Numbered from the stretch's first letter, positions 11,693 to 23,646 are shown. The stretch: 64,000 nt of DNA from Onchidella celtica (GCA_963931925.1 OZ007569.1:64168046-64232045); one strand, 5' to 3'. Translations and numbers: made by a program. The notes: generated from the sequence alone by a model not told the origin.

Positions 11693-11948
11693 CAGCAATT
11701 GACCTGTAAACAAAGCTAACAATAAAGCGTGGATCGTAACTGTGAAGTTAACAACAATATTCCTGCAATAGCAAACAACAATTTTCTCTGTGACAAAAGA
11801 TAAAATTGAACAGGTAAAATCAGAGCATGTCGCAGGCACTAAATGTCAATCTCTCTCACTCGCCTCAGGGCAGATGACCTGTCCACACAATCACACAATA
11901 GCCCCTTGACACGACCCAGATCAAAATTAAATGTTATTTACTAGCAGG

Positions 11949-11966
11949 ATCCCACTTCTGACACCA
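11949..11966 (-). promoter_or_regulatory. Primer binding site, tRNA-Leu type
   Basis: The minus strand reads TGGTGTCAGAAGTGGGAT one base inside the 5' LTR. Its complement, ATCCCACTTCTGACACCA, matches the 3' end of metazoan leucine tRNAs including the CCA tail. It would prime minus-strand DNA synthesis. The assignment rests on recalled tRNA-Leu sequence rather than a search. Confidence 0.85.
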
Positions 11967-12380
11967 TTGTGATGTTTCCACTTTCTCTCACTAACTTTCT
12001 TCTGACACCAGCCGTGATGGGCACGGCACAAACACACTAAATAATCGACTATCTCTCTTCTATAAGTTATAACAAACGATATCTGTATTGCTTACATATA
12101 TACAATAATTATTAATTCATTCAATAATAATAGGAACATAGGTCATACAATTTCATGTGAATTTCGATGGAATGAAGTTGATGCAAATCAGTACATGCTA
12201 ATTAAATGGCTTCGTAATATTCAATTTCTAGCACATTTTATAAAACACATGGGAACATTCAGCATAAGGAAACCTCTCCTTTAGGGGTGTATGGCGCTAT
12301 CTGGGCACTGGTTCTTCCTCCCTACCCTGGCTTGACTGCGCAGTTAGATCAACAGGTATCGGCAGGTACCAATAGGTCGG

Positions 12381-12483
12381 GAAGCCAAGAAGCCACGATG
12401 TCGTTAATCAAAGTACAAGAAGTTGAGAAGCCAAGAAGCCACGATGTCGTTAATCAAAGTACAAGAAGTTGAGAAGCCAAGAA
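12381..12483. repeat. 46-bp tandem repeat in the 5' LTR, about 2.2 copies
   Basis: This is the counterpart of the 6168-6270 array with the same period and copy number. It lies downstream of the predicted transcription start, so it would be in the untranslated leader. Confidence 0.9.
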
Positions 12484-13039
12484 GGTGTTGTTCTTCCTCC
12501 TCTGTAGAAAAACAATCGCAAAGTCCTAATCTACTGCTGGAAGGCATGACTTCCATACTTACTCCATGACGGATATTCATCATTAACACTTTTAACCGCT
12601 GACACTGTTATAAGTCAGGCTGCAGCTCCCATACTCCATAGGCTCCCATATAGGCAATAGAATAAACGATCAATACAGTTTTAATGATATTTACACGTTC
12701 CCCACGAAGAATAACGCTCTCTCTAACGGACCCCATCCTATAAGGTTTCGTAACATATATATAACGGCGTTTCCGTGACTCTCTCAGAGGCAGTAGTTAT
12801 ACCAAAGTAAACCCACTAGATTTAGGTTCTACAATCATGAACATTAAGTAAAATACACATACATCGTACAATTAACTTACCACTCAGCAACAGCCCAAAT
12901 GCCGACAAGATACCAAAGATACCACGCTCTGACAAAGGATGTTTGCGGGTTCCCTGACCTTCCCCACTCACAAGACTAGTACAAAGTTACAGTTGCAGTT
13001 GTGGTCTCCTCTTCGGCATGAAGCTGGTGAGTGCTCTCA

Positions 13040-13076
13040 GCGGTCTGAAGTTGGAAGGAGCGTTCGGGGATTTATA
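13040..13076 (-). promoter_or_regulatory. Predicted LTR core promoter: TATA box and initiator
   Basis: On the minus strand a TATAAAT box lies at 13076-13070. About 30 nt downstream is TCAGACC, whose A at 13046 fits an initiator (TCA+1) at the standard distance. This places U3 between 13396 and about 13047, with the RNA starting near 13046. The same pair is in the other LTR at 6863-6857 and near 6833. The placement is inferred from motif spacing only. Confidence 0.6.
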
Positions 13077-13401
13077 CCCAGTCAGGTAGCGTCCCAAGAC
13101 GCCCACCGAGTGTGCATTAGTTATCCTAATAGCCACCCCCGTCGGCTCCACGTCAAATACTATTGAAACAGCTCTACCCCCCAAGCAATTCCCAGGTGAT
13201 CTGATCGACAAGTACGGCGGTCAAGTAAACACTACCCTTTTCGGGTGTCAAAGCGCTTCAGTTGCATCCCATACTTTCCCCCCTCTGGCCTACAATGACT
13301 CTGTCTCCCCGCCGTTAACTATCTTCCCACGCTAGTTATAGGCACAATATTATTATAACTACTAGTTATACCTTGCCAATCTATCACCCTGTTACACCCA
13401 G

Positions 13402-15246
13402 TAAAGACAATACATGCTGAAATTATTCATGTTTCTGAACCAGCTCGTTCGTAACGTGCATAACAATGCAGACATTAAGTGTTTTCGACTGTGGCAAAGT
13501 TCATTCGTTTCATACTCTCAAACCATCTAGAAAATAGTTGACAAAAGTGTATTTCTTTCTTTCTTATTCTCCCCCTTCATTTCCAGGTTTGAGGTGTTTG
13601 GTTTCCGAGGTTCTCTGCCCTTGGCAGTTGCATCCTTCTTTTTTGTGTATTTTTAAAAATATATTTTCTTGTGTTTGTTTTTTTGATGTTGCTGTTGTAT
13701 TTGTATTTGTATTTTGTATACTTGTTGGGATATTTCATATTGCAATATTATTATTACACTCACGGTCGTCTCATAGTATTAAAACATCAGTGCATTTCAA
13801 TCTGTGAAACAATATAGGGAATCTGATCCGAAATGTCAAATCCTAGTTTTAAATCAAGTTCTTTTTCTTTTAATACTGTAAAAAAATATATTATATTGTC
13901 TGAGACTGAAATTGGACAGGTATTTGGCTGCAGATAAACAATATTTTTGCTCGCAAGCCGAGCAAGCAAGCTTTACACTTCCACTTCGTTGAGAGACGAT
14001 TATTCATTCAGACAGAATTTCTGCATTCGGCCACGCATATTGTAAAGGATGCCTGCCTTATTTTCAAAGCCACGATCAAATGGCATGTGAATGGGCCATT
14101 ATTATCCTCATTTCCCCTTTCCTTACGACGTTTCTCTGGTAAACTGACTCGCGTTGTTTACGTTACCATAGTTACCTTGACAGGAGAGAAGCCCCAACAC
14201 TCTTAACCCTGCCAATAATCCTGTCAATAATAACCCTACAACAACTAAAAAGAACTGTACACATTAAACACGAGACATGAAAAAAGAAAGTGAAAGGAAA
14301 AAAATTGAAATTTGATATCTTTTTGACATTTGGGTCTCTGCTATATAAGCAGAAAGCTGGATTTGGGTCTCTGCTATATAAGCAGGAAGCTGGAATAAGA
14401 AAAATTTAGTATAAAAACGCTAAAAAGTCCAGTCCATTTGTTATATCCATACAGCTTTTATAAACCGTTGTTGAGACTGACTTCATCTATTGCTTTTGTT
14501 TTCCTCCGAAGAAAAGAACATTTTATTTTATTCAGTTTAAATGCATATTAATTAACTGGAAATCGACAGTGGAGAAAAATGGTGACTGTGTCCGGAAATA
14601 ATCGATTGATTGGGTGACTTATTATGCTTCAACGAACTATTACAAAGCAAAATGGAGGATTAAGTGTTAGAGGAGATTTAAAATTCAGTGATAGACGTTT
14701 GTCTTTTTAACTTACTGATACATATGATTACAAACAAACAAGAAGGAAATCTCCTTTCACTATGCCGAACTAATAATACCCAGCGTTGCTCGTTGGTGAT
14801 GTTCGTCCGCGCTACGCTCGTCTGATTCGTTGGCGACATTCTGATCAAGGGAAGGCTCATCTTTGTGTAAATTTCTCTCTTGATTCTTTCTTTTGCCACT
14901 CCTGTTAACTCCTCTCCGGCACCGCCTCTTTCTGGCCACCTTTACAATAAACACAAACAGTGGATAAACGTTTTTTTTTGTGTGCTTGTTTGTCCTCAAA
15001 TGTTATAATTTGAGACTGGAGTTAGATAACATGTGTCTTGAAGAATAGTTTTGCAGTCACTGGAATAAACACTTTGTTAGGGCCTCTCATCCCTGTCGAA
15101 GAAAAACCTGCAGTACAGTAAATGGTTGAATTGTTGAGAAATGACTGTCGTTAATCTTTGTCGCTCTAGGTAAAAATGAAATTACAAGAGAAACCCCGTG
15201 GTTTTTAAATCAAAATAATATTTACTTGACTGAATGAGCACGGTGC
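13402..15246. other. Non-coding stretch between the retrotransposon and the 34-bp minisatellite
   Basis: It contains T-rich sequence and the duplicated 33-bp TATA-containing unit at 14329-14394. I saw no exon. Short frames at 14678-14999 have no recognisable features. Confidence 0.5.
14329..14394. repeat. Two tandem 33-bp units, each with a TATA-containing palindrome
   Basis: Units 14329-14361 and 14362-14394 differ at one base. Each contains CTGCTATATAAGCAG, which has perfect 5-bp arms around a TATATAA-like core. Confidence 0.85.
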
Positions 15247-15756
15247 TCAGGATCTCTGTTTTCTATGGAAAACTTTAATTGACAGTGCTCTGTTTTTTGT
15301 GGCAAAATTTAATTGACAGTGCTTTGTTTTCTATGGCAAAATTTAGTTGACAGTGCTCTATTTTCCATAGCAAAATTTAATTGACAGTGCGCAATTTTCT
15401 ATGGCAAAATTTAATTGACAGTGCTCTACTTTCCATGGCAAAATTTTATGGACAGTGCTCTGTTTTCTATGGCAAAATCTAATGGACAGTGCTCTGTTTT
15501 CTATGGCAAAATTTAATGGACAGTGCTCTATTTTCTATGGCACAATCTAATGGACAGTGCTCTGTTTTCTGTGGCAAAATTTAATGGACAGTGCTCTGTT
15601 TTCTATGGCAAAATTTTATGGACAGTGCTCTGTTTTCTATGGCACAATCTAATGGACAGTGCTCTATTTTCTATGGCAAAATCTAATGGACAGTGCTCTG
15701 TTTTCTGTGGCAAAATTTAATGGACAGGGGGCTGTTTTCTGTGGCAAAATGTAGGC
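15247..15756. repeat. 34-bp minisatellite, about 15 copies
   Basis: Units beginning GACAGTGCTC occur at exact 34-bp steps from 15281 to 15723, with a diverged copy before them. The unit continues as a T-rich part and GGCAAAATTTAAT. The period is not a multiple of three, so an open frame through the array cycles through all three readings of the unit. The frames at 15523-15720 and nearby are artefacts of this. Confidence 0.95.
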
Positions 15757-16306
15757 AACAGGTGACACGAGGACTCACAGACAGACAAATTATCAAATGT
15801 TTAAATGAATTTGAAAATGGAAATGTTATACTGGCTTGTTTGGGGCTAAAAAGAAATAAAAATAAACTCTCTTAGAATGCCAGAATCTTGGAAATAAAAA
15901 TTAGAAAAAAAAAATATATATGCACAAGTCATTAATATTATTATATGAATCTGTGTTTTCTACAATACATAATTCCTGACAAAGGGCCGTGCATGGCAAT
16001 TAAAAGTACATGATTTAAGATACCGCGAATATGGATGTACATACAATCAAGCTTATATACTGTAGTGCTTTCCAGAGACAGAGAATAGTCATATCTATTT
16101 TAACGGTAGCGAAGAGAAAGATATGGTCGAGACAGAGAATCCAAGAGGGAGAGAACGGAGGTGCGTCAAAAAAGGCTTTTAAAAAATATATGATAGATAA
16201 ATTGGTTTTCTGAAACATTCTTCCTGTCATACTTCCCTTCTCAGATGTTAGGATATTTATGTGTACAACTCATGCTTGGCAGAAAGTGAAGAAGGGAACA
16301 ATTCCC
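15757..16306. other. Non-coding AT-rich stretch
   Basis: No exon or repeat boundary was recognised. It includes an A-rich tract near 15900. Confidence 0.5.
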
Positions 16307-16513
16307 CCCTCCCCCTCCCCCCTCCCCACTCTCTCGCTTGTCTCTTTCTCTTTCCCGCTCTATTTCTTTCTCCTTCTCTTCCCCCCTTTCTCTCTCTCTC
16401 GCTTCTTCTCTCATTCTCTCTCTTTCTCTTGTTTCTCTCTCCCTCTCTTTCTTTTTTCCCTCTCTCTCTTACTGTATCTTTTCTCACTCTCTTTCTTTCT
16501 CCTTCTGTCTCTC
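16307..16513. repeat. CT-rich polypyrimidine tract
   Basis: About 200 bp are almost purely C and T on the plus strand. It could form triplex or other non-B DNA. Ser/Leu/Phe-rich frames here are translation artefacts. Confidence 0.9.
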
Positions 16514-16944
16514 ATAAAATTTCGTTGAAAGCGACTGCTTTTTTAAATTTAACACCCCCCCCCAAAAAAAGTCACTTTCTGGCACCAAAGTTAGCACGAT
16601 ACTAGGAGAACTTAAAGTCAGACTGGAATTTCTATCCAGCCCATGGTCAGTATTTGAACTCCCTTTCGATACGTTCCGTAAACAAACCTCGATAATGACG
16701 GGAAAAGGTTCGAATAGATGTCTGAAGCAGAGGTGTTTTGAGAAGCACAGAGAGCGAGGGGAAGAAAGAAAGAATATGAGAGAAAGAAAGAAAAGATAGA
16801 GCGATGGTTGAGGACTTAGTTATGATGAGACCTGCTATTTCTTTCAGCTTTGGCCAGGACTCGTTTCACGCCCGAGACTCCAAGCACCTTGTCTGGCAAA
16901 GCTGAGCGGATTGATCGAGTTTGGGTTTTTCAGTGTCTCATAAC

Positions 16945-17040
16945 AATAGATAGATCTATCTATAGATAGAATACAGACAGAAGACAGACCGGTGGATAGA
17001 TATATAGATAGATAGAGAAACAGACTGGTGGATAGATAGA

Positions 17041-17096
<56 letters not shown>

Positions 17097-17099
17097 TAG

Positions 17100-17192
<93 letters not shown>

Positions 17193-17257
17193 CAGACATA
17201 CATACAAACAGATAGATAAATAGATAGACAGGCAGACAGATAGTTAATAGAGATAGG

Positions 17258-17302
<45 letters not shown>

Positions 17303-17325
17303 GATAGACAGACAGACAGGCAGAC
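16945..17325. repeat. Compound GATA/GACA microsatellite 1
   Basis: Blocks of GATA alternate with blocks of GACA. Two diverged copies of a GACAGAC-GGTGGATAGATA segment lie near the left end. All long frames on the opposite strand (Ile-Tyr-Leu-Ser repeats) are artefacts. Confidence 0.95.
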
Positions 17326-17850
17326 AAACTATTCCCACTCACGTCATAACCACTTACATCTTTGATACAAAAAATAACATTAGATCGGCCTCAGCCATTA
17401 GGTGCATGTGCGCCCACACATACTCGCAGATTTCAAGGGTGAGACAGAAGGAGAGCGGGATATCCAATATGATTTTATTTTTGCCAACAGCTGTCAGAAA
17501 GCTGCGTCTCCGACCCCTCCCCGGGACTGAGACTTCGGGGGAGAATGATACGATGGCCCCAATTCCCTGAATTCTCCATTTACCCCAGAATGGGGGAATG
17601 GGGAAGGGAGCGGGGGAAGAAAGGAGGGATGCCTACATGATGACGAAGTATGGAGTCGGATGGGTGACATCCAGCCAGGCTTCTTGTGCCTAGTTGATAG
17701 TGATTAATTGTTTAATCGAAGTAACGGGAAGAAAAGAGAGCTGGGAGAAGGACGGGTCAGTCAATCAATGCTGGCAGAGACAAACACAGCGACGGACTGA
17801 ACGATAGGCTGGCAAACATACTGGAGTAGGACACTGGAGCAGGTTGACTT
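17326..17850. other. Non-coding stretch between microsatellites
   Basis: Mixed-composition sequence with a G-rich part near 17590-17630. No gene was seen. Confidence 0.5.
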
Positions 17851-17851
17851 G

Positions 17852-17853
17852 AG

Positions 17854-17909
<56 letters not shown>

Positions 17910-18049
17910 GGAAGGATGGATGGATGGATGGATAAATATATCAAAAATAGATAGACGGACAGACCAGACAGACAGATGGGGGGATGAATGGATGGATGGG
18001 CGGATCGGCGGACGGACGGACAGATAGATAGATAGACGGACAGACAGTC

Positions 18050-18080
<31 letters not shown>

Positions 18081-18086
18081 TAGATG

Positions 18087-18161
<75 letters not shown>
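17852..18161. repeat. Compound GATA/GGAT/GACG/GACA microsatellite 2
   Basis: GATA repeats pass into GGAT and GACG variants, then GACA, then pure GATA. The pure blocks at the ends with a degenerate centre suggest an older core with newer expansion. Confidence 0.95.
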
Positions 18162-18162
<1 letters not shown>

Positions 18163-18211
18163 TGCCCAACTGTGAAAGATATTATTCGAATATGAGGACA
18201 CACTAATAGAT

Positions 18212-18268
18212 AATATAAATATCGGATTGGACAATATAAATATCGGGGTGGACAATATAAATATGAAG
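18212..18268. repeat. 21-bp tandem repeat, about 2.7 copies
   Basis: Units start AATATAAATATCGG at 18212, 18233 and 18254. Confidence 0.8.
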
Positions 18269-21200
18269 AGAAGCCACTTACAGAAAAAGGGTTGTGACGG
18301 GGGGACGACACATAGTCGATACCGGTCGCGAGACTGTACCAAAGTGTTCAGCTTCATCGTGTCCCATGGGTATCAGCTGTTTGCCCACTAGTCAGGAGAG
18401 ACTGTGTCTTATAGCGCCTATTGCATTTCTGATCACTACCAGTAGCGGATACGAATACAGTACAAACATAGTGAACGGGCTCCGTATAACGAGCCATTGC
18501 TTCGTAAAAAAAACGTTCGTTCTTCTCCGTTTCAAAACACCTTCACGTAATTTGAACCGTAGTCTGAAGGTGGGGCCCTGAAGAGCTCAGGGTGGTGATG
18601 AAAAATAAAATGTTAATTCAAGTTTTTGTTCACAATTTTTTCATCACCGCATTAACCTCTTGAGAGTCCCAGCTTTTGGCAAAGACGAGTTTAGCAATTT
18701 AAAGATTACATTTCGCCTTTAGCAGTGTCTCTTTTTCCGTGGGTGCAAATTCCCCCCCCCCCCCCTGGCTTTGGGCTTTCAGGGTGAAAGAGGAGGAGGA
18801 TTCCTAAGCCGTTCAATAAAATACGTTACATTATTTATATTATGAAAGTAGACGCTCGCTTTTATATTTCTTATACCAGGTTGTCTGTTGTAATTTCTCC
18901 TGAAGTTCAAATCAATCCCCGTTGTTTTAAATGTAATTATATTGACCCAGTTTGCCATTTCAATACTGCAAGGCCACTGTTCTGTCAGAAATCTAACAAT
19001 GGCATTATGTGGCTTTTGAGAAAACTGGCTGAACAGTTGTGGAGGAAATAAAGCCGTGAGGCATGAATATAGGGGAACAGCATATTTTAAAAGATTAAGA
19101 GCCCTTGATACACATAGCGCTGTGTCAGATCTAACGCTTTTGTCTTTGGTGTAAGTTGACTCTAGGCGACTGTTTTAGCTAAAGAGTGGTAACAAATTGA
19201 TCATCTCTATCATAACCAGTTACAGTCAACGCCAGTGGATTTTCCAGTGAAATGACTTATGATCCAGAGTAACCCCCGGGGTGGGGCATGACAGTTTCGT
19301 CAAGATCTTTGATGGGGTCTGGAGACGGTCCCACATTGCTGGATAAGGCCTGGACAGACTAGTTTAGCTGCTTTTGCTGCTCCTCTTCTGATGAAGAGTT
19401 GAAGAATACATTCCATAAATTATGAAAGAGAGGAAAACGAGAGAGAGAGAGAGGAGAAGAAAGGGGAGAGGAAGAGAGATTATGAAAGAGACTGAAAGCA
19501 GTGAGCGGTGGAATAGAGAATTGCCACTGAGACAAACAGACACGCTTCAGCGCAAACTTAAGCCTTATGACAATAAATGCACTGCAACATTTGATCCATC
19601 CATAGATCCCATTCAGCCTAACAGTGGTAGAGGCTCAATTATGCCAACAACTAGATATCCCTTAGTGGAATTGTTGGCTGGAAACGGAGCCGATCACGCC
19701 CTTCGACCATTCTGCGTTGACAGGAGATTTCCTTTTGGTCCATGAAAACATCCATTCAGTGAACCCAGACAGGCCGCTCTGGCAATGATATTAAGCTGGC
19801 TGCACACATTTCTGCCAGGAATTACTGCTTGCCGTTTCGATATCAGCAAAAGAACTATTGCTCTCGAATCCCCCCCCCCCCCATCTCCACTTGCCATCCT
19901 CATCTATAGAAAGATCAACAAGGACATGAATATGTATTATGATACGGGAACGTGCACGAATACGCCACTGAGCTGAAAGAATGGACTTTCAGCAATTGCC
20001 ACAGTTAGGTCAAGCAGTAGTAAATCCGCTTTTTGTTCTATGACACGTTGCCCCTGGAAATAGCCTAATGGCCCTGAAATAGTTATGAGGAAATAATTCA
20101 CTGGCCCCACCATGAAACTGTGTATGTATATTTGCACAACTGCTGAAAATGACTATTTTTCCTTTATGGTCAAATGTTATATGGACTTGATGGAGCGTGA
20201 TTTTTTTCTGTATTGACTAAGTGGAAGTACATGTATAACATTTTAAATGTTTACGATTAAAATGTCTCAAAAAATAAGGAATACATTCGACATAAAACTT
20301 TTTTAAAATCCTGTAAAAATAGTTCCTTTGCACTTATGTGGTTCCATGATACGGCCAGCAAATTTTTTGCTAATGAAAGAATAGGGGGGGGGGGGGAGGG
20401 GGGAGAGAGGTGAAGGCATGTAGTTGAGTACTAGTGAATTAATGTCCACTCCACTCGGCCAGAATGTTGATTTGGGCAATTCCGTTCGCCGTTTTTATCT
20501 TCTGTACTGTTCTATTAGTCTTCACTCAGTTGAGTCAGTTGTGTTGGTTCTTTGGTAAGTGCTGACTGAGACTCCAGTCTTTGTTTCACGATTCAGATAT
20601 CACTGTTGGCCCTCGTCAAAGATTCTGGTGTTCATATTTCTGAAAAATTGCGTCGCGTTAGAAGACATATTACCAAACTATGGCGCCTGACTTGATAACA
20701 CAAAGTTAAACAGTGTGTAAAGGGCTTTTCAAATCATATTGGCATTCATCCTTCGCCAACAGTTCGCTGAAAGAATCCTTCCATTTTAATTTCGAAGAAA
20801 AGTTTGGTGGTCTACATTCTATGACACCATCCAGCCATTTCCAGTTAATGATGTACAGGACGCCAGTATGTGTTTAGTATGACCAGTGATTTCATTTTTC
20901 CCCATAACTCATTCTGCTTCATTAGGACTGATTAATTAATTAATTTGGCCAGAGATTGAACGAATCCCTGGAATGATTTACAAGGGCAATAAAAGCTCCC
21001 ACGAACCTCCGGCATTAAAAATTTAAACCAAGATGTTTTACACAGGCCGTGATGTTAGGTAAATTGAAAGCTACTTCCTAGAAGTAGTTTTTTGCATTCT
21101 CCGTTCGTTTCAGCCATTTTTGCACCTTCGCATCATTCGTTCCCATAGAAGAATAGAATTTTAAAAAAGAAAGAAAGAACGAACATTTTATGGCATATGG

Positions 21201-21400
21201 TAAAATATAACACGAAATACATTTACTGAACGGTGTCTCAAGATTGTCCTCTTTCAAAAGTCAGAATGCCCACTGGCACATCGATGATGCCAGGGCTTTT
21301 AATTATTGTAAAGTAGAGCCTGCTGCCGCAGCATCAGATATGTAAAAAGGAGCATTTCCTTTGCGTCCATACTTTGATAAAAGAGAAAAAGAGAGATAGA
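18269..21400. other. Non-coding stretch
   Basis: No exon with splice sites was found. The frame at 19422-19745 begins in GA-rich repeat and shows no domain. C or G runs lie near 18752-18766, 19870-19882 and 20387-20400. Confidence 0.5.
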
Positions 21401-21496
21401 GCGCGTGCGTGAGAGAGAGAGAGAGAGAGAGGAAGAGGGAGGTTGCAAGAAAGAGAGAGAGAGGGAGAGGGAGGTTGAGAGAAAGAGAGAGAGAGG
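21401..21496. repeat. GA-rich simple repeat
   Basis: A nearly pure GA tract, read as Ser/Leu repeats on the other strand. Confidence 0.9.
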
Positions 21497-22287
21497 AAGT
21501 CGCAACAAAATATAACACAAGACATAAACAACAGCGTTTTCTTTGTTGTTTTTTAGAGAAAAGGCTGTTGTCTTAGATAATCAATCAGTGCGCAGTGGCG
21601 CAGTTCTGTGTAGGAAGAGCAAAAATATTACTGCATAATTACGGCCACGGGCGCCCACCGGACAAACACGACGTCGGCACATTTTATTTCTAAAGAAAAT
21701 GCAGATAACTCCAGGCTGATAAGAACAAAACAGGACGCCAAGGTTATTTGATGTTAACTACGCAGTTACTGGCTGCAGATTCACAGCTTGAGCAGTATTC
21801 CCTGTGATTAGCCTATGGGTTTGGGGGAAGATTGTAAGTGGATCAATCCTGCAGGGCAGTTCTTGAATATAATTAATGGCTACTCTGGTGGTGATTTAAA
21901 ATTTTCAGTGAACATGATTGGCTTTGTTAATTTTGTATTTCTCTGATTTGTGTCTTTGCGCTAGAGTCTGCGTGTTCTGATGCACATATATTATGTGTAT
22001 CTATCTGTGCAACATCTTTTGCTTTTGCTGTGTTTACATATCGAGGGCCGCGTGGTATATATTGTAGCTCCACATATTTGTTTTTAAAATTGTGATATCT
22101 GGCATGCATGTATCCCATGACAACCCGCAGGCAGTGGTATAAAATTTGGGGGTAAATTTATTCTGAAAACTAACGGTAAGATGATGTTTTTTTTTTAAAT
22201 TATCATATCTATTAAGCCTGGTAAAGAACTTTATTAAGTTTTTCGCCTCTCCTGAAAAATGTGTAAAAACCATGTGACCCTCGATAC

Positions 22288-22620
22288 CAGGTCCGGGTTA
22301 AGACCTTTAGAGACCCTAAGCACTTACGAGATTTTGGCGCCCCCATATACTATTAGTTCAAAATATAAACAAAAATAGATCATAAAATAAAATCTACTTT
22401 TGGAAATGAAACAAAACTTCAAGTAAGATGGAAAAGTATGTTTATTTTTGTAGGCTATACTTGCACTTTATTTTTATTTGAAAAAGTTTTCACCTACTTT
22501 CTTTAATTGCAACGTCTTTGATCAGACAGAAATTTCTGCGGTGTCCCCCCCCCCCCACCCCGGCTTTCCCTTGATGCCCTAAGTTTGCGCTTATTTTGCC
22601 CAGTGGTTAATCCAGCCTTG
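22288..22620. mobile_element. hAT-like MITE with 8-bp target duplication
   Basis: The element is 333 bp. The left end is CAGGTCCGGGTTAAGACC and the right end, reverse-complemented, is CAAGGCTGGATTAACCAC: imperfect terminal inverted repeats of a type common in hAT MITEs. The flanks carry an exact 8-bp direct repeat CTCGATAC at 22280-22287 and 22621-22628, the hAT target size. There is no transposase; the interior is AT-rich with a C run near 22543-22558. Confidence 0.75.
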
Positions 22621-22747
22621 CTCGATACCTGTGAATATGGCTGTGTGCTTGCCAGATTGTCTTCAAGCATGTTTAAACTAATATGGGGGAAGTGTAGTGA
22701 CTATTACTGCTCAAGTCATCGTTTATGTGAAACCCTGAAGATATTAC

Positions 22748-22825
22748 GTATTCATTTAGAAGGTATTATGTATTTATTTAGAAGGTAATATGTATTTATT
22801 TAGAAAGTATTGTGTATTTATTTAG
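22748..22825. repeat. 22-bp tandem repeat, about 3.5 copies
   Basis: GTATTTATTTAGAAGG-type units start at 22748, 22770, 22792 and 22814. Confidence 0.85.
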
Positions 22826-22996
22826 TCTGCGTGATAATTTTAATTTAGACCGCACTTTTTTTTATGTCTGTTGAGTTGGATTCAGCAAGAGATGCTGACA
22901 AAGAAAGAAGAATGGTTTGAATCTCATGTCTAGATATGAATAAACACGAAAACCGTGGGTGCACATCAACGAGGTGGAGTCGGTTAACAGGCAGTA

Positions 22997-23488
22997 GCCA
23001 TCTATTTACTAAATGCAAGGATGAAGAGAGAAAGAGAAAGAGAGAGTGTGTGAGTAAGTGAGATATACAAGCCATCTATTTACTAAATGCAAGGATGAAG
23101 AGAGAAAGAGAAAGAGAGAGTGTGTGAGTAAGTGAGATATACAAGCTATCTATTTACTAAATGCAAGGATGAAGAGAGAAAGAGAAAGAGAGAGTGTGTG
23201 AGTAAGTGAGATATACAAGCCATCTATTTACTAAATGCAAGGATGAAGAGAGAAAGAGAAAGAGATAGTGTGTGAGTAAGTGAGATATACAAGCCATCTA
23301 TTTACTAAATGCAAGGATGAAGGGAGAGAGAGAAAGAGAGAGTGTGTGAGTAAGTGAGATATACAAGCCATCTATTTACTAAATGCAAGGATGAAGAGAG
23401 AAAGAAAAAGAGAGAGTGTGTGAGTAAGTGAGATATACAAGCCATCTATTTACTAAATGCAAGGTTGAAGGGAGAGAGAGAAAAAGAG
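22997..23488. repeat. 74-bp minisatellite, about 6.6 copies
   Basis: Units starting GCCATCTATTTACTAAATGC occur at exact 74-bp steps: 22997, 23071, 23145, 23219, 23293, 23367 and 23441. Each holds a unique half and a GA-rich half. Copies differ by only a few bases, so the expansion is fairly recent. The last copy runs into further GA-rich repeat. Confidence 0.95.
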
Positions 23489-23646
23489 AGGGCGGAGGCG
23501 TTAAAGACAGAAGGAAACAGAGAAAGAGAGAAATGATGAGCGAGAGAGACACAGGGCGAGGGGGTGATTGAGAGAGAGATAGGGTGACAGAGAGTGGGTG
23601 AGTGTGTGTGTGTGAGAGAGAGAGAGCGACAGAGCGCTGAGTGGGG
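23489..23646. repeat. GA/GT-rich simple repeat
   Basis: A degenerate purine-rich continuation of the minisatellite with a short GT run. Confidence 0.8.

Larger units (their letters stand above)
5755..13396 (-). mobile_element. Gmr1-like Ty3/Gypsy LTR retrotransposon, nearly intact
   Basis: The element is 7642 bp, bounded by two 1429-bp direct LTRs and flanked by a 5-bp target duplication CCCAG (5750-5754 and 13397-13401). On its coding (minus) strand the LTR starts TGTAACAGGG and ends CATCACA, the usual TG...CA. Next come an 18-nt tRNA-Leu-type primer site, one long gag-pol frame, a G-rich polypurine tract and the 3' LTR. Domain order is Gag, protease, integrase, reverse transcriptase, RNase H. 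Ordinary Ty3/Gypsy elements have integrase last; the order seen here, with Gypsy-type proteins, defines Gmr1-like elements. I saw one LTR mismatch (T at 6933, C at 13146), so insertion was recent. A single in-frame stop at 9392-9394 probably makes this copy non-autonomous. Confidence 0.96.
11968..13396 (-). repeat. 5' LTR of the retrotransposon
   Basis: This is the upstream LTR in element orientation. It matches 5755-7183 at a constant offset of 6213 bp, with one substitution seen at 13146. It holds a TATA box (13070-13076), a 46-bp tandem repeat (12381-12483) and, near its inner end, a 12-nt copy of part of the primer site (11999-12009 region). An ATTAAA at 12680-12685 is a possible poly(A) signal. 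Long LTRs of this size are unusual for many Gypsy groups. Confidence 0.96.

Noticed and set aside
7260..11719. Plus-strand frames inside the retrotransposon
   Set aside because: They are antisense shadows of gag-pol with no domains of their own.
16844..18357. Long minus-strand frames rich in Ile-Tyr-Leu-Ser
   Set aside because: They are translations of GATA/GACA repeats; all frames of such repeats stay open.
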